Below are positions 49,005-59,439 of a stretch of 64,000 bases of DNA, in pieces. This stretch comes from Rhea pennata (Eukaryota > Chordata > Aves > Rheiformes > Rheidae). Below the pieces are notes generated by a model that was given only the letters and a program-made list of their open reading frames with translations, was not told the DNA's origin and ran no database searches. The position numbers and the translations under genes were made by a program. Positions within the stretch are counted from its first letter, which is position 1. Each line of letters starts with the position of its first letter. Where the stretch lies: NCBI RefSeq assembly GCF_028389875.1, contig NC_084687.1:7414157-7478156 (forward strand), written 5' to 3'.

Positions 49005-49435
49005 CCAGTGCGCAGTGCACAGTGTGCGATGTGCAGTGCACAATGCGCAGTGCACAGTGTGTGGTGTGCAGTGCATAGTGCGCAATGTGCGGGGTGCAGT
49101 GCACCGTACACGATGTGCAGTGCACAGTGAGCAGTGAGCAGTGCGTGGTGCACAGTGCACGGTGTGCAGCGCCCGGTGAGCAGGCAGTGGTGCACAGTGC
49201 AGTGCATGGTGCACAGTGCCCAGTGAGCAGGCAGTGGTGTGCAGTGCGGTGCGCGGGGCGCAGTGCAGGGGAGCAGGCAGTGATGCGCAGTGCATGGTGC
49301 GCAGTGCACGGTGCGCAGTGCCCAGTGAGCAGGCAGTGGTGTGCAGTGCAGTGCACGGGGCGCAGTGCAGGGGAGCAGGCAGTGGTGCGCAGTGCATGGT
49401 GTGCGGTGCGTGGTGAGCAGGCAGTGGTGTCCCAG
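49005..49435. repeat. GTGCAGTGCACAGT array with a 102-bp higher-order unit
   Basis: The basic period is about 10 bp (GTGCACAGTG and variants), and many units are self-complementary around TGCA. In the second half GAGCAGGCAGTG marks subunits at 49178, 49225, 49271, 49327, 49373 and 49415. The pairs 49225/49327 and 49271/49373 are both exactly 102 bp apart, so a 102-bp higher-order unit has been duplicated. Cys/His-rich minus-strand frames across it are repeat artefacts. Confidence 0.92.
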
Positions 49436-49939
49436 ACGGCACCCGGGAGCTTTCCGGCCGCGAGGTGCAAATGTGAGAACGCGTAACCGGGACACGGGGG
49501 TGCCGGGGAAGGACGCGCTCTACACGCGCTCGCAGCAGCTTTTAACTGCTCCCGGGTTCCCGTAACACCTGCTGCAGCAAAGCCGCCGGCGTTTCCGCCA
49601 ACCGTGATCTGCGGAAGCCGACGAGCCACTGTAACGGCGCGGCGGCTTGCGGAGCAGCCCCGCTCCCCCGCCACGCAGCCCTCCCCGCGCGCCGGGGCGC
49701 AGCAGCCCAGGCGGCGGCGCTAAGCGAGGTTAGACGGACTAAATCCGGGGCTCTTCTGCCTCGCCATAACGCGCCGAGCTCGGCCCGGCGCCGGCTGCAA
49801 AGCGCGACGGGCTCCGAGCCCGCAGCCGAGCCGCTGCGGCCCGGATCCTGGGAGCCGGCGCGGCTCCTGCCTCGGAGGCCCGTGGCAACACCGGCGGAGC
49901 CGCGCGCTCGCCGGGCTGCAGCCCGGCAACATATGGGAC
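49436..49939. other. GC-rich intergenic DNA, nothing specific
   Basis: CpG-rich unique sequence with no supported gene. Confidence 0.4.
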
Positions 49940-50092
49940 CCGTTAGCTAGAAGCATATAAAATTCAAAGCTGTGTTAGTCATCGGCTCCGTCACGTTCAT
50001 TCCACCGTCGGTAGACACCACTTTCGCAGAAGTGACCGACAACTGCTTGTGTTTCTACTGTCAGCTCCAATAAACAACCGTGTTTGATGCGG
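49940..50092. other. AT-rich island, candidate conserved element
   Basis: Unique AT-richer block with GCATATAAAATTC and CAATAAACAACC, ending at a run of 11-12 G. The TATA-like word is not followed by a recognisable exon. Confidence 0.3.
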
Positions 50093-50709
50093 GGGGGGGG
50101 GGAGGAGCGCGCTCGGAAACTCCATCCAAAAACAACAAGTTTTAAGCACAATATTCCTGCCAGCTTAATGGCTCAGCCTCTGCCCCAACTTGCTGTGCCG
50201 CACTGGAGGGAAGCAGGGTCCGAAAGCCGAGACGACCCGTCGCGAGCAAATCGCCGCCCCCCGCGAGGCGCCCCGCCGCCGCGCCGCAGCCCGGGGACGG
50301 CTCCGAGCGCTGCGGGAGACGCTGCTTGCCGGCTGATTTGCAAAACATTTAGGCAAAGTCGTGCGGAGGAGCCGCCTCCGGCAGCCGCCTGCGCATCCGC
50401 AGGGACCTGCCGTCGGGGGGGAGCGCGAGCCTCGCAGCGCCGCGGGAGCGTCGGCCGCCGCGGGACGGCCGGGTCGCAGCCTCAGGTTGTGGCCGGGGTG
50501 ACGAAACGGGCACCCTCGGGCTTAACCCCCGATCTGCTCAGGAGGCAGCTTGCGGCCAACGTTTAAATACTCAGACGAGCAAAACCGACGTGGAACAAAG
50601 GCTGCTGCCGGCTGTGAAACCTTCCCTGCCTCCGGAATCGCGGGGTTTCCCCACACCTCCAATGCGGGGACTTCACAGCCGCAGCGCACAGGCGCTCGCA
50701 CAACATCTT
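50093..50709. other. GC-rich intergenic DNA, no gene supported
   Basis: CpG-rich sequence with a 160-codon frame (50084-50566) that lacks any domain and has an opposing frame of similar quality. Confidence 0.4.
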
Positions 50710-51000
50710 CTTGCTCCTCTGATTACTACTGTAAGGCTTTTATATTCTGTCAATATATTCCCTTCCTCCTCATTCTTTAGCGTAGGGAATTCTTTTTTTT
50801 CTTTTTCCTTTTTTTTTTTTCTGGGAAGAGGTGGGTTAAAACTTTCTGTTCAAAAAACTTTGCAACTCAAATGTCAGTTTTGCAAAACTCATATTTTTAA
50901 ATCATATTTACAATGCTCCAAGAAAATGAGCCAGCCAGCAGTGAAACAAATCCTATGAAATACATCCTGCCTGTAAGAAGTCAGCAACCGCACAAGCGTG
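50710..51000. other. AT-rich island, candidate conserved element
   Basis: About 290 bp of AT-rich unique sequence around a pyrimidine-rich run (50791-50821) in otherwise GC-rich DNA. No coding exon is visible. Confidence 0.3.
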
Positions 51001-53490
51001 ACACGGGGCGGCTCGCGGGCATTGCCGCCTCCCGGCTTGACTGAGGCCAACGGGAGCCTCTCAATGCACCCTGCTTACTCTGGATAAAACCCTCAATTTC
51101 CATGGAAACACAAAACCTTCAGGTGTCCGAGGTCTCCGCTGCATTCCTCCGGAGAGCCTGGAAGCTTCCGAGATCACATTCCTCACGTATGAGGATTAGC
51201 TGAACAACCAGGTCAAACGCAAATCATGAGCGCGGCTCACAGAGACGCTTCTTCCCATTTCAGCTCGATTTCCTTGAACAGGGCATTTGCACTGGATCCG
51301 GCGTTTTCGAAGTGCAGGGAAGCAGCGAGCAGAGCAGCGCCGTGCGACTGCCTCGCTGCCATCGGCTTTCGCCTGCCTGGAGGATCTGCAATAGCCGGAA
51401 GGGCCCGATGCTCCGGCTCTCGACCCATCCGCCCCCGGTGCAGCGCCGCGAGCAGCTCCGCCCTCGGCGTCGCCCGCTGCGGCGCAGGGGGCTCCGGCGG
51501 CACGGCCGGCCCCGCCGAGCCGGGGCTCCCCGCCGCGCGCGGCAGGACGGGGGACGCTCCAGCCCCCTCCTGCCTCGCGGGACGCGCTGACCCCAGGCAC
51601 GGAAACGGAGCGTCAGGGGCTCTCCGCTGCGCGGGCGGATCTGAGCAGGCGGATTAGGTACGCTGCGCTGCTCCTGATCGACGTCCTGACACCCGGCGGC
51701 AGGAGCCAGGGCACGAGGGAAACGCCAGGCCCCACAGCCCCCGCGGGCGGCGGGAGCTCGAGGCGCCGGCTCTGCACCGCGGGAGACCGTCCCCAGGAGC
51801 CCCAGAGCCGGCACGCGAGCAGGAGGGGTCCCGGTCCCGCTCTCCCCCGGAAATGTTGCTCTTTCGGCAGCAAAGAGCTGTTCATTAATTAAGATTCGCT
51901 GCTGTCGGGCTGGAAAGGTTTCAGTACATGTGTTTCTTAACGAATGTGTGCACGCACGCCGTTCTCCCTGCCCTCACCAGCGTAACGATCTTGGCGGTTC
52001 TTCTTGCACCATAACAGCCACTTCCACCGTCCGCCAGAAGGGTCCAGCCGTTCGGAAGGGAAATACAGGACACGGCTGTCTCCCGTCGAGACGGTGGCAA
52101 GCCCAGGCTGGAGAGCAGCCGGTCTCGTCTGAGGTCTCACCTGCAGACCGGCGGAGAGCCGCGCTTTCACGGCTCAGAGCAGCCCCAAGCTGGCCCGCCT
52201 CTGCTCCCTGCCTGCCTTCGTGGAGCAGCTCTCCGGGTAGGTCCCGTCTGTTCCGGAGGGGTCTTGGCCAGCAGACGGCCTGGGACGGCCGCGCTGGACG
52301 CTTTGGAAAAGGAGGCTCAAGGAACGCCGCCTGGTCCTGCAGCGGGGCGCGCGGGGCTCCAGCGCTGCCCGGAGCAGCGGCACGGTCTGAGGAGGGCTCC
52401 GAGGAGAAGGACACGCCGCGCCCAGGACAGCGGAGAGCAGCTACCGAGGGACGCAGCAGGCGCGGCCCCAGCCCCGCGCCCCACGCCCCGGCCCCGGTCC
52501 CGGCCGGCGGGCCTGCCTCCTTGCTCCAGAGGGGGCCAGCCGGCACCCTCCCGGCACAGGCTCCCCAAAGCCACCAGAGATGCCACCTGCCCACCGCCGG
52601 ACGGGCTTTGGCTACCCCACGCTCATCCCGAACCTCGCTTGAAAACATTTCTTCCCTCCGCCTCTGTCCCTCCGCAGGCACCAGAGCCTGCGTTAATCCG
52701 TTATCTGATCTGGACTTCTCCGGCCTTTCGTTTCAGGCGGACAGTCCAGCAGGCCCATTCGGGGACTATGAGTCACTGAAGAAGCACTTAAAATCCATCC
52801 TTGATGATAAGGTTAAAACTATGTGCAGTACATTTCCTGCCCTAGTTTGGTGTTATGCTTGGGCCCTCTGCACTTCCTCGCTTATTCCACCTTCCCTGTT
52901 TTTGTTCCAAGTTCCGCGCGGTGCTGAACTGCAGAACCGCGAGCGCCTCGGTGGGAATTCGGCGGGGCCCAGCAGCCTGCGCCAGGGCCGCAGCGGGAGC
53001 GCGCAGCCGGCCCCCGCCGCGCCGCGCGGACGCAGCGAAGCGCTCGTTCCGAAAGTGGGAATTTTGGTGACGGAAGCCAGCTGCGATGCTGCCAGCCGCC
53101 CAAGACGAGCTTCCACGCTCCCACCCGAGGAGCCCTCTGGGTCGGGCTCAGCCCGGGCGCCGGGGCGGCTTGCTCACGCAGCGGAGCGGAGCTGCGGACT
53201 GACAGAAGAGGTGATTTACACCCAGCCACGTCCGCACTGGCCGAGCTGAGTAAAGCAGCCCGGGTGCAAGCGGGAATCCGGACCCTTGCAGCAAGATGAG
53301 GCTCATTCCGAAAACTGTGCACGCTTTGGGTAGCCAGAGCCGGCGGTTTCTGCCCGACGCCAGCGCTGCTTTGGAGGCACATCCGCGTCTCGAGGCTCCC
53401 AGGAGTAAGCGAGCGCGGAGCCCTCGCTCGTGACAAAGTCGTCACTGAATTATCACCGCCGCGCACGAGCCTCTGCCGCGCTCCTCGCTC
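51001..53490. other. GC-rich intergenic DNA, no gene supported
   Basis: Mostly CpG-rich. A 439-codon frame on + (51930-53249) overlaps long minus-strand frames and is Arg/Ser/Pro/Gly-rich with no recognised domain. An AT-richer segment at about 52750-52860 contains a TGAGTCA AP-1-type motif. No splice-supported exon is claimed. Confidence 0.45.
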
Positions 53491-54130
53491 TGCGCTACCC
53501 CCCGACTGACTGCATAAGATAAGAAATTTGCTTTACATTAGTGAAATGATTATTCTTAATACTCGGGCATCAATCATATTCCTGAGGAAAAGGAAACATA
53601 AATCCTCGCTCTCATTGATAGCGACAATCCCCCTCCCTAGATACGAGGGAGCTAATTAAGCCTGGTCTTTCCAGCCAAAGCCAGGCCGGGATGTTTGTAC
53701 AAGTGCTACAGTCAAAGTATGTGCAGGATTTGGCCCTATTTCCCCATTTTTATTAATCACAGGAAAAATTCTCCATTTAGAGACAATGCTGGAGATATAC
53801 CTGATAGTTTCTTCCCTTGGCCACATACCACTTGGCACAGAGATGAAATTCTGGCTTCGCAAAACATTTCAAAGCTTGTTTCTGTTCCAGTTCAGAATCA
53901 CCCACCCCAAAGATCTCCAGGTTATCTGTAAAGAAAACCTAGACGAATGGATGGCTTGAAATGCTTCTACTGATAAACTCAAAATATATTATTTTAACTG
54001 AGATTTTGTTTTGCGTTATAATGTAGAATAAAAAGACGTTAGCAACCAAAGAACAAAAAGTCACTGGAAATGGAAAAGATTGTTTTGAAAATGCAGAAAT
54101 GGAACATGTCTGTGTGCTCAGGACCACGCT
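53491..54130. other. AT-rich island (640 bp), candidate conserved element
   Basis: The longest AT-rich block between the two genes. It is unique sequence with words such as ATCAATCATATTCC, GAGCTAATTAAGCC and GGATTTGGCCC. Its sharp borders against CpG-rich DNA make it the best regulatory candidate for WNT2B on composition alone. No domain-bearing frame is present. Confidence 0.35.
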
Positions 54131-55159
54131 CCCTTTTCCTCCGATGCTTGACAGATTTTCACAAAACATTTCAAATTTAAGGTTCTGCAATCTGGGGAAA
54201 GCAAAGCTGCCCCTTCTGCCTGGGACAGCCAAAAAGGGCCATGAAGCCAAAGCCCCGTGAGGAAGGTGGTCCCGTGCCTGCCTGCAGGGCTGCACTCTGG
54301 CCGGGCAGGGGCCAGCAGCAAAGAGGAGCAGAAAGACCACGCAAACCTCAGCCCGGTGTGAGGAATAATGCAAGGAGCAAAGGAAACCGCTAGAAATACA
54401 GGTCCTCTCTGCATGCAATTAAAAAGTGCAGAAAAACAGAAAGTATTCTTTCCTGGCAGAGAAATCGGTGCGTTATCTTCCACGAGGTGCGGCCCCTTCC
54501 CCCCCCGGGATGCACGGAGGTGGTCTCCAGGCCCACGCGGAGACGGGAGGGCGGCGGCGGCGCCCGGCCGCTGCAGCGGGCACCGCGCTCCCCCGCGTTT
54601 CGAGCGTTGGCTTTGGAGCCGTCTCGACTCCCTTGGAACGGGCGTCGTGGCGCCCGAAGCAGGAGGAGGCGTCGCTTCGGACACCGCTCCCGCGCCAGCG
54701 CCCGGGCCGGGCTGGGCTGAGCCGAGCCGAGCTGAGCCGAGCCGCGGGCTGGCCCCCGCGGCGCCCCGGCACGCCGCGGACAGTGCGCCGCCCGCGCTCC
54801 TCGCTGCAAAACCCCCGACTCCAGCACTTGCCTCATTATAAATAAAGCAGCCGCTGACCTCGGAGATTAATCAGGGGGCTGGTGTCTCTGCGGGATGTCA
54901 CCCCCGGTTTTTCCACAGGCCTGTCAAATCTCAGCCGCGTCTGATGCGCCGATGACAGACGGGGCTCGCGCCTGCCAGACAGCACCGGGGCGGCTGCGGG
55001 CTGTGGGAGGGGAGAAGCCCAGAGCGGAGGGTGCAGGATTTATGGCCGGTTCTCCTCGCAGCGTACGCTCCTTTGCTCTCTGCCTTGCACATAATACACA
55101 GATGCCTCTGCAAGATGACGGAAAGCGGGGCCGCTTGGCGCAGCTGCGGTGGTTTTAGG
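54131..55159. other. GC-rich intergenic DNA, nothing specific
   Basis: Moderate-GC to CpG-rich sequence with overlapping low-complexity frames, including the GAGCC repeat at 54717-54744. No gene is supported. Confidence 0.4.
54717..54744. repeat. (GAGCC)n / GAGCT pentamer tract
   Basis: Five to six 5-bp units of GAGCC with GAGCT variants. Confidence 0.85.
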
Positions 55160-55240
55160 TGTGTTGCGCCATTTCTGGCCTTTGGTGACTTTTATGACTA
55201 ATGCAGCTGGGTTTGCAGCAATTAATCTGAACCTGGCCGC
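55160..55240. other. AT-richer segment, candidate conserved element
   Basis: Short unique block with GACTTTTATGACTAATGC and CAGCAATTAATCTG (homeodomain-like TAAT cores), directly before a GTGCAGC repeat. Confidence 0.28.
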
Positions 55241-55250
55241 TGGGGAATGT

Positions 55251-55392
55251 GCAGCCTGGTCCGCAGCACGGTGCAGCGTGGTGCAGCCTCGTCCACAGCA
55301 CAGTGCCGCGCAGTGCAGCAGGCTGCAGTGCAGTGCTGCATGGTGCAGTGCAGTGCAGCACAGTGCAGTGTGGTGCAGCGTGGTGCAGCCAT
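55251..55392. repeat. GTGCAGC / CAGTGCAG tandem array
   Basis: A degenerate array of GTGCAGC, GTGCAGTGCAG and GCACAGTGCAG units about 5-15 bp long. It shares the GTGCAGTGCA word with the array at 49005-49435 and may have arisen from the same kind of seed. Confidence 0.88.
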
Positions 55393-56429
55393 TCCTGGCA
55401 GCAGGCAGCGGCTGATGGTGCCCGCGGCACAGCACCTGCATGGACTGCGCTGCTCTCCCCGGAGGGCTGCTCGTCCCACTCTGCTCACCACTCCAGGCCT
55501 CTCTGCAGGGTCAATTCTTCAGTTCGATGCTATCCAAAATGTAATCTCAGCACCCCAGAGGGAGAGCAAAGGGTTAACTGAGGACTGCTCAGGTGCTGGC
55601 AAACGTGCTTTCTTCGCGGGATGGGAGACCTTCCCCAGGATCACCCTGCGGGAGCGAGCCAGGGGCAGCTCTGCGGCAGCTGCCGCAGACGTGGCACGCG
55701 GCTCGGGCAGGGCTCGCGGGGGCACTCGGCTCCAGCCGCCCCGGGAGGTGCCACGTGGCGCCGGTGGGCCGGGGCGCTCCCGATCCCGACCCCCATCCTG
55801 ATCCCGCTCCCGCTCACAATCCCGGGCCAGGCGCAGGAGGGAGGTGAGCCCAGCGGGCGCTGCCCCTTCCTGCCCCGCTGCGCCTCTCCCGGCACAAGAG
55901 CCTGCACTGGGCCACAAGGTCACATCCCGAAATAAGTCCTCAGTAAATACTATGTTTACAAGGGGCTTTGCTGCCTCAGAAAATAGGTTTCCCGTGAGGT
56001 CAGCCGACCCGACACGGAGGTTATTCCAGGACGACGATTTTCCCTTTGGGGTCCCAGCGGCTGCGGTCACATAGGGCTCCGAGTTATTCCCGCGACTGCC
56101 GCACCGAGGTTAGCTTTCCAGCCTGGGAGGTGCCGCCACGCCGGCCCGGTCTCCGTGGGCTCCGCAGGGCGCTCGTAGGCCCGGCACAGTGCCAGCACCC
56201 GTGCCGGCCCGGCCCGAGCGGGAAGGCAGCCGGGCAGAGGGAGCCCTGCGCACGCCGCCTCCCGCGCTGACCGCGGCCGGGAGGCTTCTGCAAACGGGTC
56301 GCTACGGGTCGGGCGCGGGGCCCCGGCCTGCAGCCCCTGCTGGGGGCCGTGCCCGAAGCCCCGGTGCGAGCAGCCCGCCACCTCCGGCACCCGGGTACGA
56401 GAGTCTCCAGAGGGACCGACTGGCTAGGA
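55393..56429. other. GC-rich intergenic DNA, nothing specific
   Basis: CpG-rich sequence, with only low-complexity frames on both strands. A short AT-richer stretch lies at about 55925-55985. Confidence 0.4.
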
Positions 56430-56570
56430 AAACAGAGAGTGCGTTGCTTTGAAGGTAATGAATCGTGAAAGCCTTTGAAAGCAGAGCCTTGTTTATTTAC
56501 TCACTGCGGCTCATGTGGATAAAGCGCACGCACAGTCTGAGCAGACTGCTAATTTGAACGAAAGATCAAA
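56430..56570. promoter_or_regulatory. AT-richer segment with two TCF/LEF-like motifs
   Basis: CTTTGAAG (56447-56454) and CTTTGAAAG (56473-56481) lie 26 bp apart in the same direction, both resembling the TCF/LEF core CTTTGA. They are 2.8 kb upstream of the WNT2B start codon. Motif evidence only; CTTTGA is common by chance. Confidence 0.25.
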
Positions 56571-58344
56571 TGCGAGCCTCCCGGACGGCCGAGCCGCGGC
56601 AGCCGGAAGGGCCAGCGCTGGCCCGGCCTCCGCGAGCAGAGCCTGGCGGCTGACCAGCCGCCCGGTACCAGCCCGGGGCTTTCGGGGGCTGTCGGTCAGA
56701 TCTTGCTGGCCAGGTTTTTGAGGAAAGCATCAAAACAAGGAATGAGGTTGACAGAGAAATTCAACACCCTGGATGCAAAGGTCTGTGAAGCCAAGCCAAA
56801 AGGGACCACTGCAGCTGCTCAGCTCAGCGGTGCAGCCCCCCCAGACCCCAGCACCCTCACCTCCCCCAAACCGGCACCAGAGCCCACACCTCCTGCCTCT
56901 CCCCACGTGCCCGGGAGCTGGTTACAGCCTTCCCAGGGGCTCTCTCCTCCCAGCACCACATCAACGCACCAAAGCGAGCCCACCGGAGAGCACGCCACTA
57001 GTCACCTCCTCTCTTCTCTCTCCTGTAAGAAGAGGACAGAGCGGACTGAGTACCTTTGAATGAAAAACAATGCAGGAACAGAGAAAACTCCATGAAACGG
57101 CAATAGCAAGTAACAAAGTGTGTTGCTTTGCTGAAAGAGCAGAGACTGGGACAGGGACAGGGACGGGGACGGCCCCGCTGGGCAGACGCGGCTGGTGCGT
57201 GCTGCTGCAGGCCTGCCTTTGCCAGAAGGCAGCAGCATCACCGATCACAGCACTCTGCCCAGTATGATGAGGATCCTGAACAAATGCACAGCCCTCAACA
57301 ATAGTCTAAAAATATCGGGCTTTTCAGTGCAATAGCTTTAAAAATAAGCTATATACACTATCTCATCTAGGCTCTCAGACAAAAGGACAGCACCCTACCA
57401 GCACTTGCTTTCTGTCACTGCAGTTTTCAGAAGCATAATTGGATTAAAACCAAGTGTGACTTTCTAGTCTCGGTTTCTTTCAGCCCAGGCAAGTTATTAC
57501 CTGATCTGTAACAACAGGAACTGGAAGGAAAGAGAGCAGAAGACTCACTGGGCTGAGGGAAGGGATGGCTGATGGCTCTGGCAATGCTGAAAGGACTTTG
57601 GTGCATATTGAGGTTTGCAATCCCAGTAAATAATTAGGCAAATTTGGAAATGCCAGAAATGAGAAGTAACCCTTTCAGACAAATACCTGCTCGCCACCAG
57701 GGCTGGAGAAAAACTGGCCAGCCAGGGACCACGAGGAAAGGACAGGCAGCTCCCAGGCAAGGTTGGTCTGTGTTGCAAAGACAACAACCAACTGCAGGGA
57801 AGGAAGGAGCATTAGAGCCAAGGGCAGCTGGTCTTCCAGCCCTCCCTGTGCTGCAGGCGAAGGTGCAGAGATGGGCAGGAGAGGGGAGACAACCCTCCCA
57901 CGTGGTCAGTAAAGGGCCGCGACCAGAGGACTCTTCTGCAGGGCTAAGCGCCCGCAGCCACATAAAACCGGCAAAAGGGGCGCAGGTGGGCGACAGTCAG
58001 CGCCCAGACACGGACTCTCCTCTGAAGAGGAACGCGGTGGCCTCATTGGAAAAACCATGAGTTGAGCTGCTTCAGGGAGCAAGTCTTCCAAGAACGACGA
58101 CTCCGTGTCCTTCGCATCCCTCTGGGCCTCGGCGCTTGCAGTCCTGCTTCCCCAGGGCTGAACTCTTGCACCCGCCACGCGATCCCCTGGCAGCCAGGAC
58201 GCTGGCGAGCAGCCTGCACCGTCTGTGCACTTGGGAGCTGCAGGGTCCGGGCCAAAGCGGGCTGCAGCACAGCGCAGGGAGAGGCGAGGAAGCAGCGCTG
58301 CACTCCAATGCTTCACCCGGGCCAGGCTGAGGAGCGCCCTGAGG
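56571..58344. other. Intergenic DNA upstream of the WNT2B island
   Basis: Mixed composition with a CpG-rich start, an AT-richer centre (about 57050-57680) and a small (GGGACR)4 run at 57148-57171. No splice-supported exon was recognised; I looked for the alternative first exon of mammalian WNT2B and did not see it. Confidence 0.45.
57148..57171. repeat. (GGGACA/G)4 hexamer tract
   Basis: Four consecutive GGGACA or GGGACG units. Confidence 0.8.
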
Positions 58345-58588
58345 AGCCGGGGCCGGGGCCAGGGTGCTCGTCGGGCCCAGGGCCGGGGCCAGGGCTGGAT
58401 GTGGAGCCAGGGCGCTCGTCGCGGCTGGGGCGCTCGTCAGGGCCGGGGCGCTCGTCGGGGACGGGGCGCTCGTCGGGGACAGGCCCGGGGCGCTCGTCGG
58501 GGCCGGGGCGCTCGTCGGGGCTGGGGCTGGGGCCGGGGCGCTCGTCGCGGCCGGGGCCGGGGCCGGGGCCGGGGCGCTCGTCGGGGCC
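58345..58588. repeat. GGGGCGCTCGTC minisatellite upstream of WNT2B
   Basis: Nine copies of GCTCGTC begin at 58366, 58414, 58432, 58450, 58468, 58492, 58510, 58540 and 58576. The base unit is 18 bp (GGGGCGCTCGTCGGGGCC), stretched in places by GGGGCC, GGGGCT or GGGGAC insertions. Many GGGG runs give G-quadruplex potential. It ends about 640 bp before the WNT2B start codon. Confidence 0.92.
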
Positions 58589-58730
58589 GCCCCTCCCGGC
58601 GGTTTCTCGCCCTGCAGTGACACCTGGCGGGGGCCGAGCGCCGGGAGGCGCCGGGAGGCGCCGGGGCCGCCCCGCCGGCCCCGCATCCCGCCCGGCCCCG
58701 GCGGCGGGGCCCCGACGGCGGCGGCCGCGG

Positions 58731-58771
58731 CCCCGGCCCTTGCGCGGCCCCGGCCCTTGCGCGGCCCCGGC
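58731..58771. repeat. 17-bp repeat CCCCGGCCCTTGCGCGG
   Basis: Two full units and a partial third within the WNT2B CpG island. Confidence 0.85.
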
Positions 58772-58779
58772 CCCCGCGG

Positions 58780-59228
58780 GCGGTGGGCAGGAGCCCGCAG
58801 GGGGCTGTCCGCCGTGCCCTGGGGGGGGTCGGGGTGGCCGGAGCGGCGGCTCCGCGCCTCTGACTCTGCCCAATGAGAGCCCGCAGCTCGCAGCGAGCTG
58901 TCAATATTTGGCGGCGGCCCCCGCGCTCCCATCCCCAGAGCGTCCTCGCCCTCCGCGCAAGGACCTCTATGGCCCGGGCCGGCCGCGCCGCTCGCCCTGC
59001 TCCGCCCGGCGGGCGCCGGCCCCGCTGAGCCCCGGGAGCCCTCGGGGAGCGCCGCCGCCCCCCGCACAGCAGCATGCGCCTGGCGGCGGGGGCCCAGCCG
59101 GGGCTCGCTCAGCCGCGCGGAGCCGGCAGCCTCGCCCCGCGGCGCTGACCGCCCTGCGGCCCGAGGGGAGCCCGGGTAGGACCCCCTCCCCGGTCATTTC
59201 TCCGCCTGGACAGCCGCCCCGGAGAGAT
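58780..59228 (+). promoter_or_regulatory. WNT2B: WNT2B proximal promoter and 5' UTR region
   Basis: This is the CpG-island segment just upstream of the WNT2B start. It contains a CCAAT box (58870-58874) and a TTTGGCGG E2F-like motif (58907-58914) about 35 bp downstream, but no clear TATA box. The transcription start probably lies between about 58930 and 59150. The reading frame of the start codon stays open upstream without a stop back to 58062, so the ATG at 59229 is chosen by homology and not by an upstream in-frame stop. Confidence 0.65.
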
Positions 59229-59392
59229 ATGCTCAGTCCAAACCGCGTGGAAGTGTCTCCTGGGATTGCCTTGGCCCCCGGGCGCGCGGAGTGCGGAGCC
59301 TTCCCTCGGACGGCGGGCGCGGCCCCGCGGATTTACCTGCCCTTCGTGCTCATCCTGCTGGCCCTGACGCCCCGCGCCGACTCCTCGTGGTG
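59229..59392 (+). CDS. WNT2B: WNT2B coding exon 1 (residues 1-54 plus two bases of codon 55)
   Basis: WNT2B is a secreted, lipid-modified Wnt ligand that signals through Frizzled/LRP. The exon starts [10 protein letters not shown] and carries a hydrophobic signal-peptide core ([14 protein letters not shown], residues 35-48). It ends DSSWW, the hallmark of the WNT2/WNT2B family just after the signal peptide. The donor is TG/GTGAGT after two bases of the second Trp codon, phase 2 as in WNT2-family exon 1. The ATG has G at -3. Downstream exons with the cysteine-rich Wnt domain lie beyond the window. WNT2 would have a similar exon end, but position after CTTNBP2NL on the same strand supports WNT2B. 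Confidence 0.9.
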
Positions 59393-59439
59393 GTGAGTCT
59401 CGCTCCGCGCCGCCCTCGAGGGGCTCCGCTCGCTCGCGG

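Noticed and set aside
48379-49674. 431-codon minus-strand frame rich in Cys and His, zinc-finger-like at first sight
   Set aside because: The Cys/His pattern comes from the GTGCA repeat array read on the minus strand and the Ser/Leu/Phe part from the AAGAG repeat; spacing does not match a zinc finger.
51930-53249. 439-codon + frame upstream of WNT2B
   Set aside because: No recognisable domain, opposing frames of similar length, and no splice or homology support; composition explains it.
58062-59228. N-terminal extension of WNT2B
   Set aside because: Wnt proteins need an N-terminal signal peptide, and the ATG at 59229 gives a normal one. The upstream part is Gly/Arg/Pro/Ser filler from repeats.
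56571-59228. Alternative WNT2B first exon known from mammals
   Set aside because: No frame resembling the alternative mammalian N-terminus was found between CTTNBP2NL and the exon at 59229.
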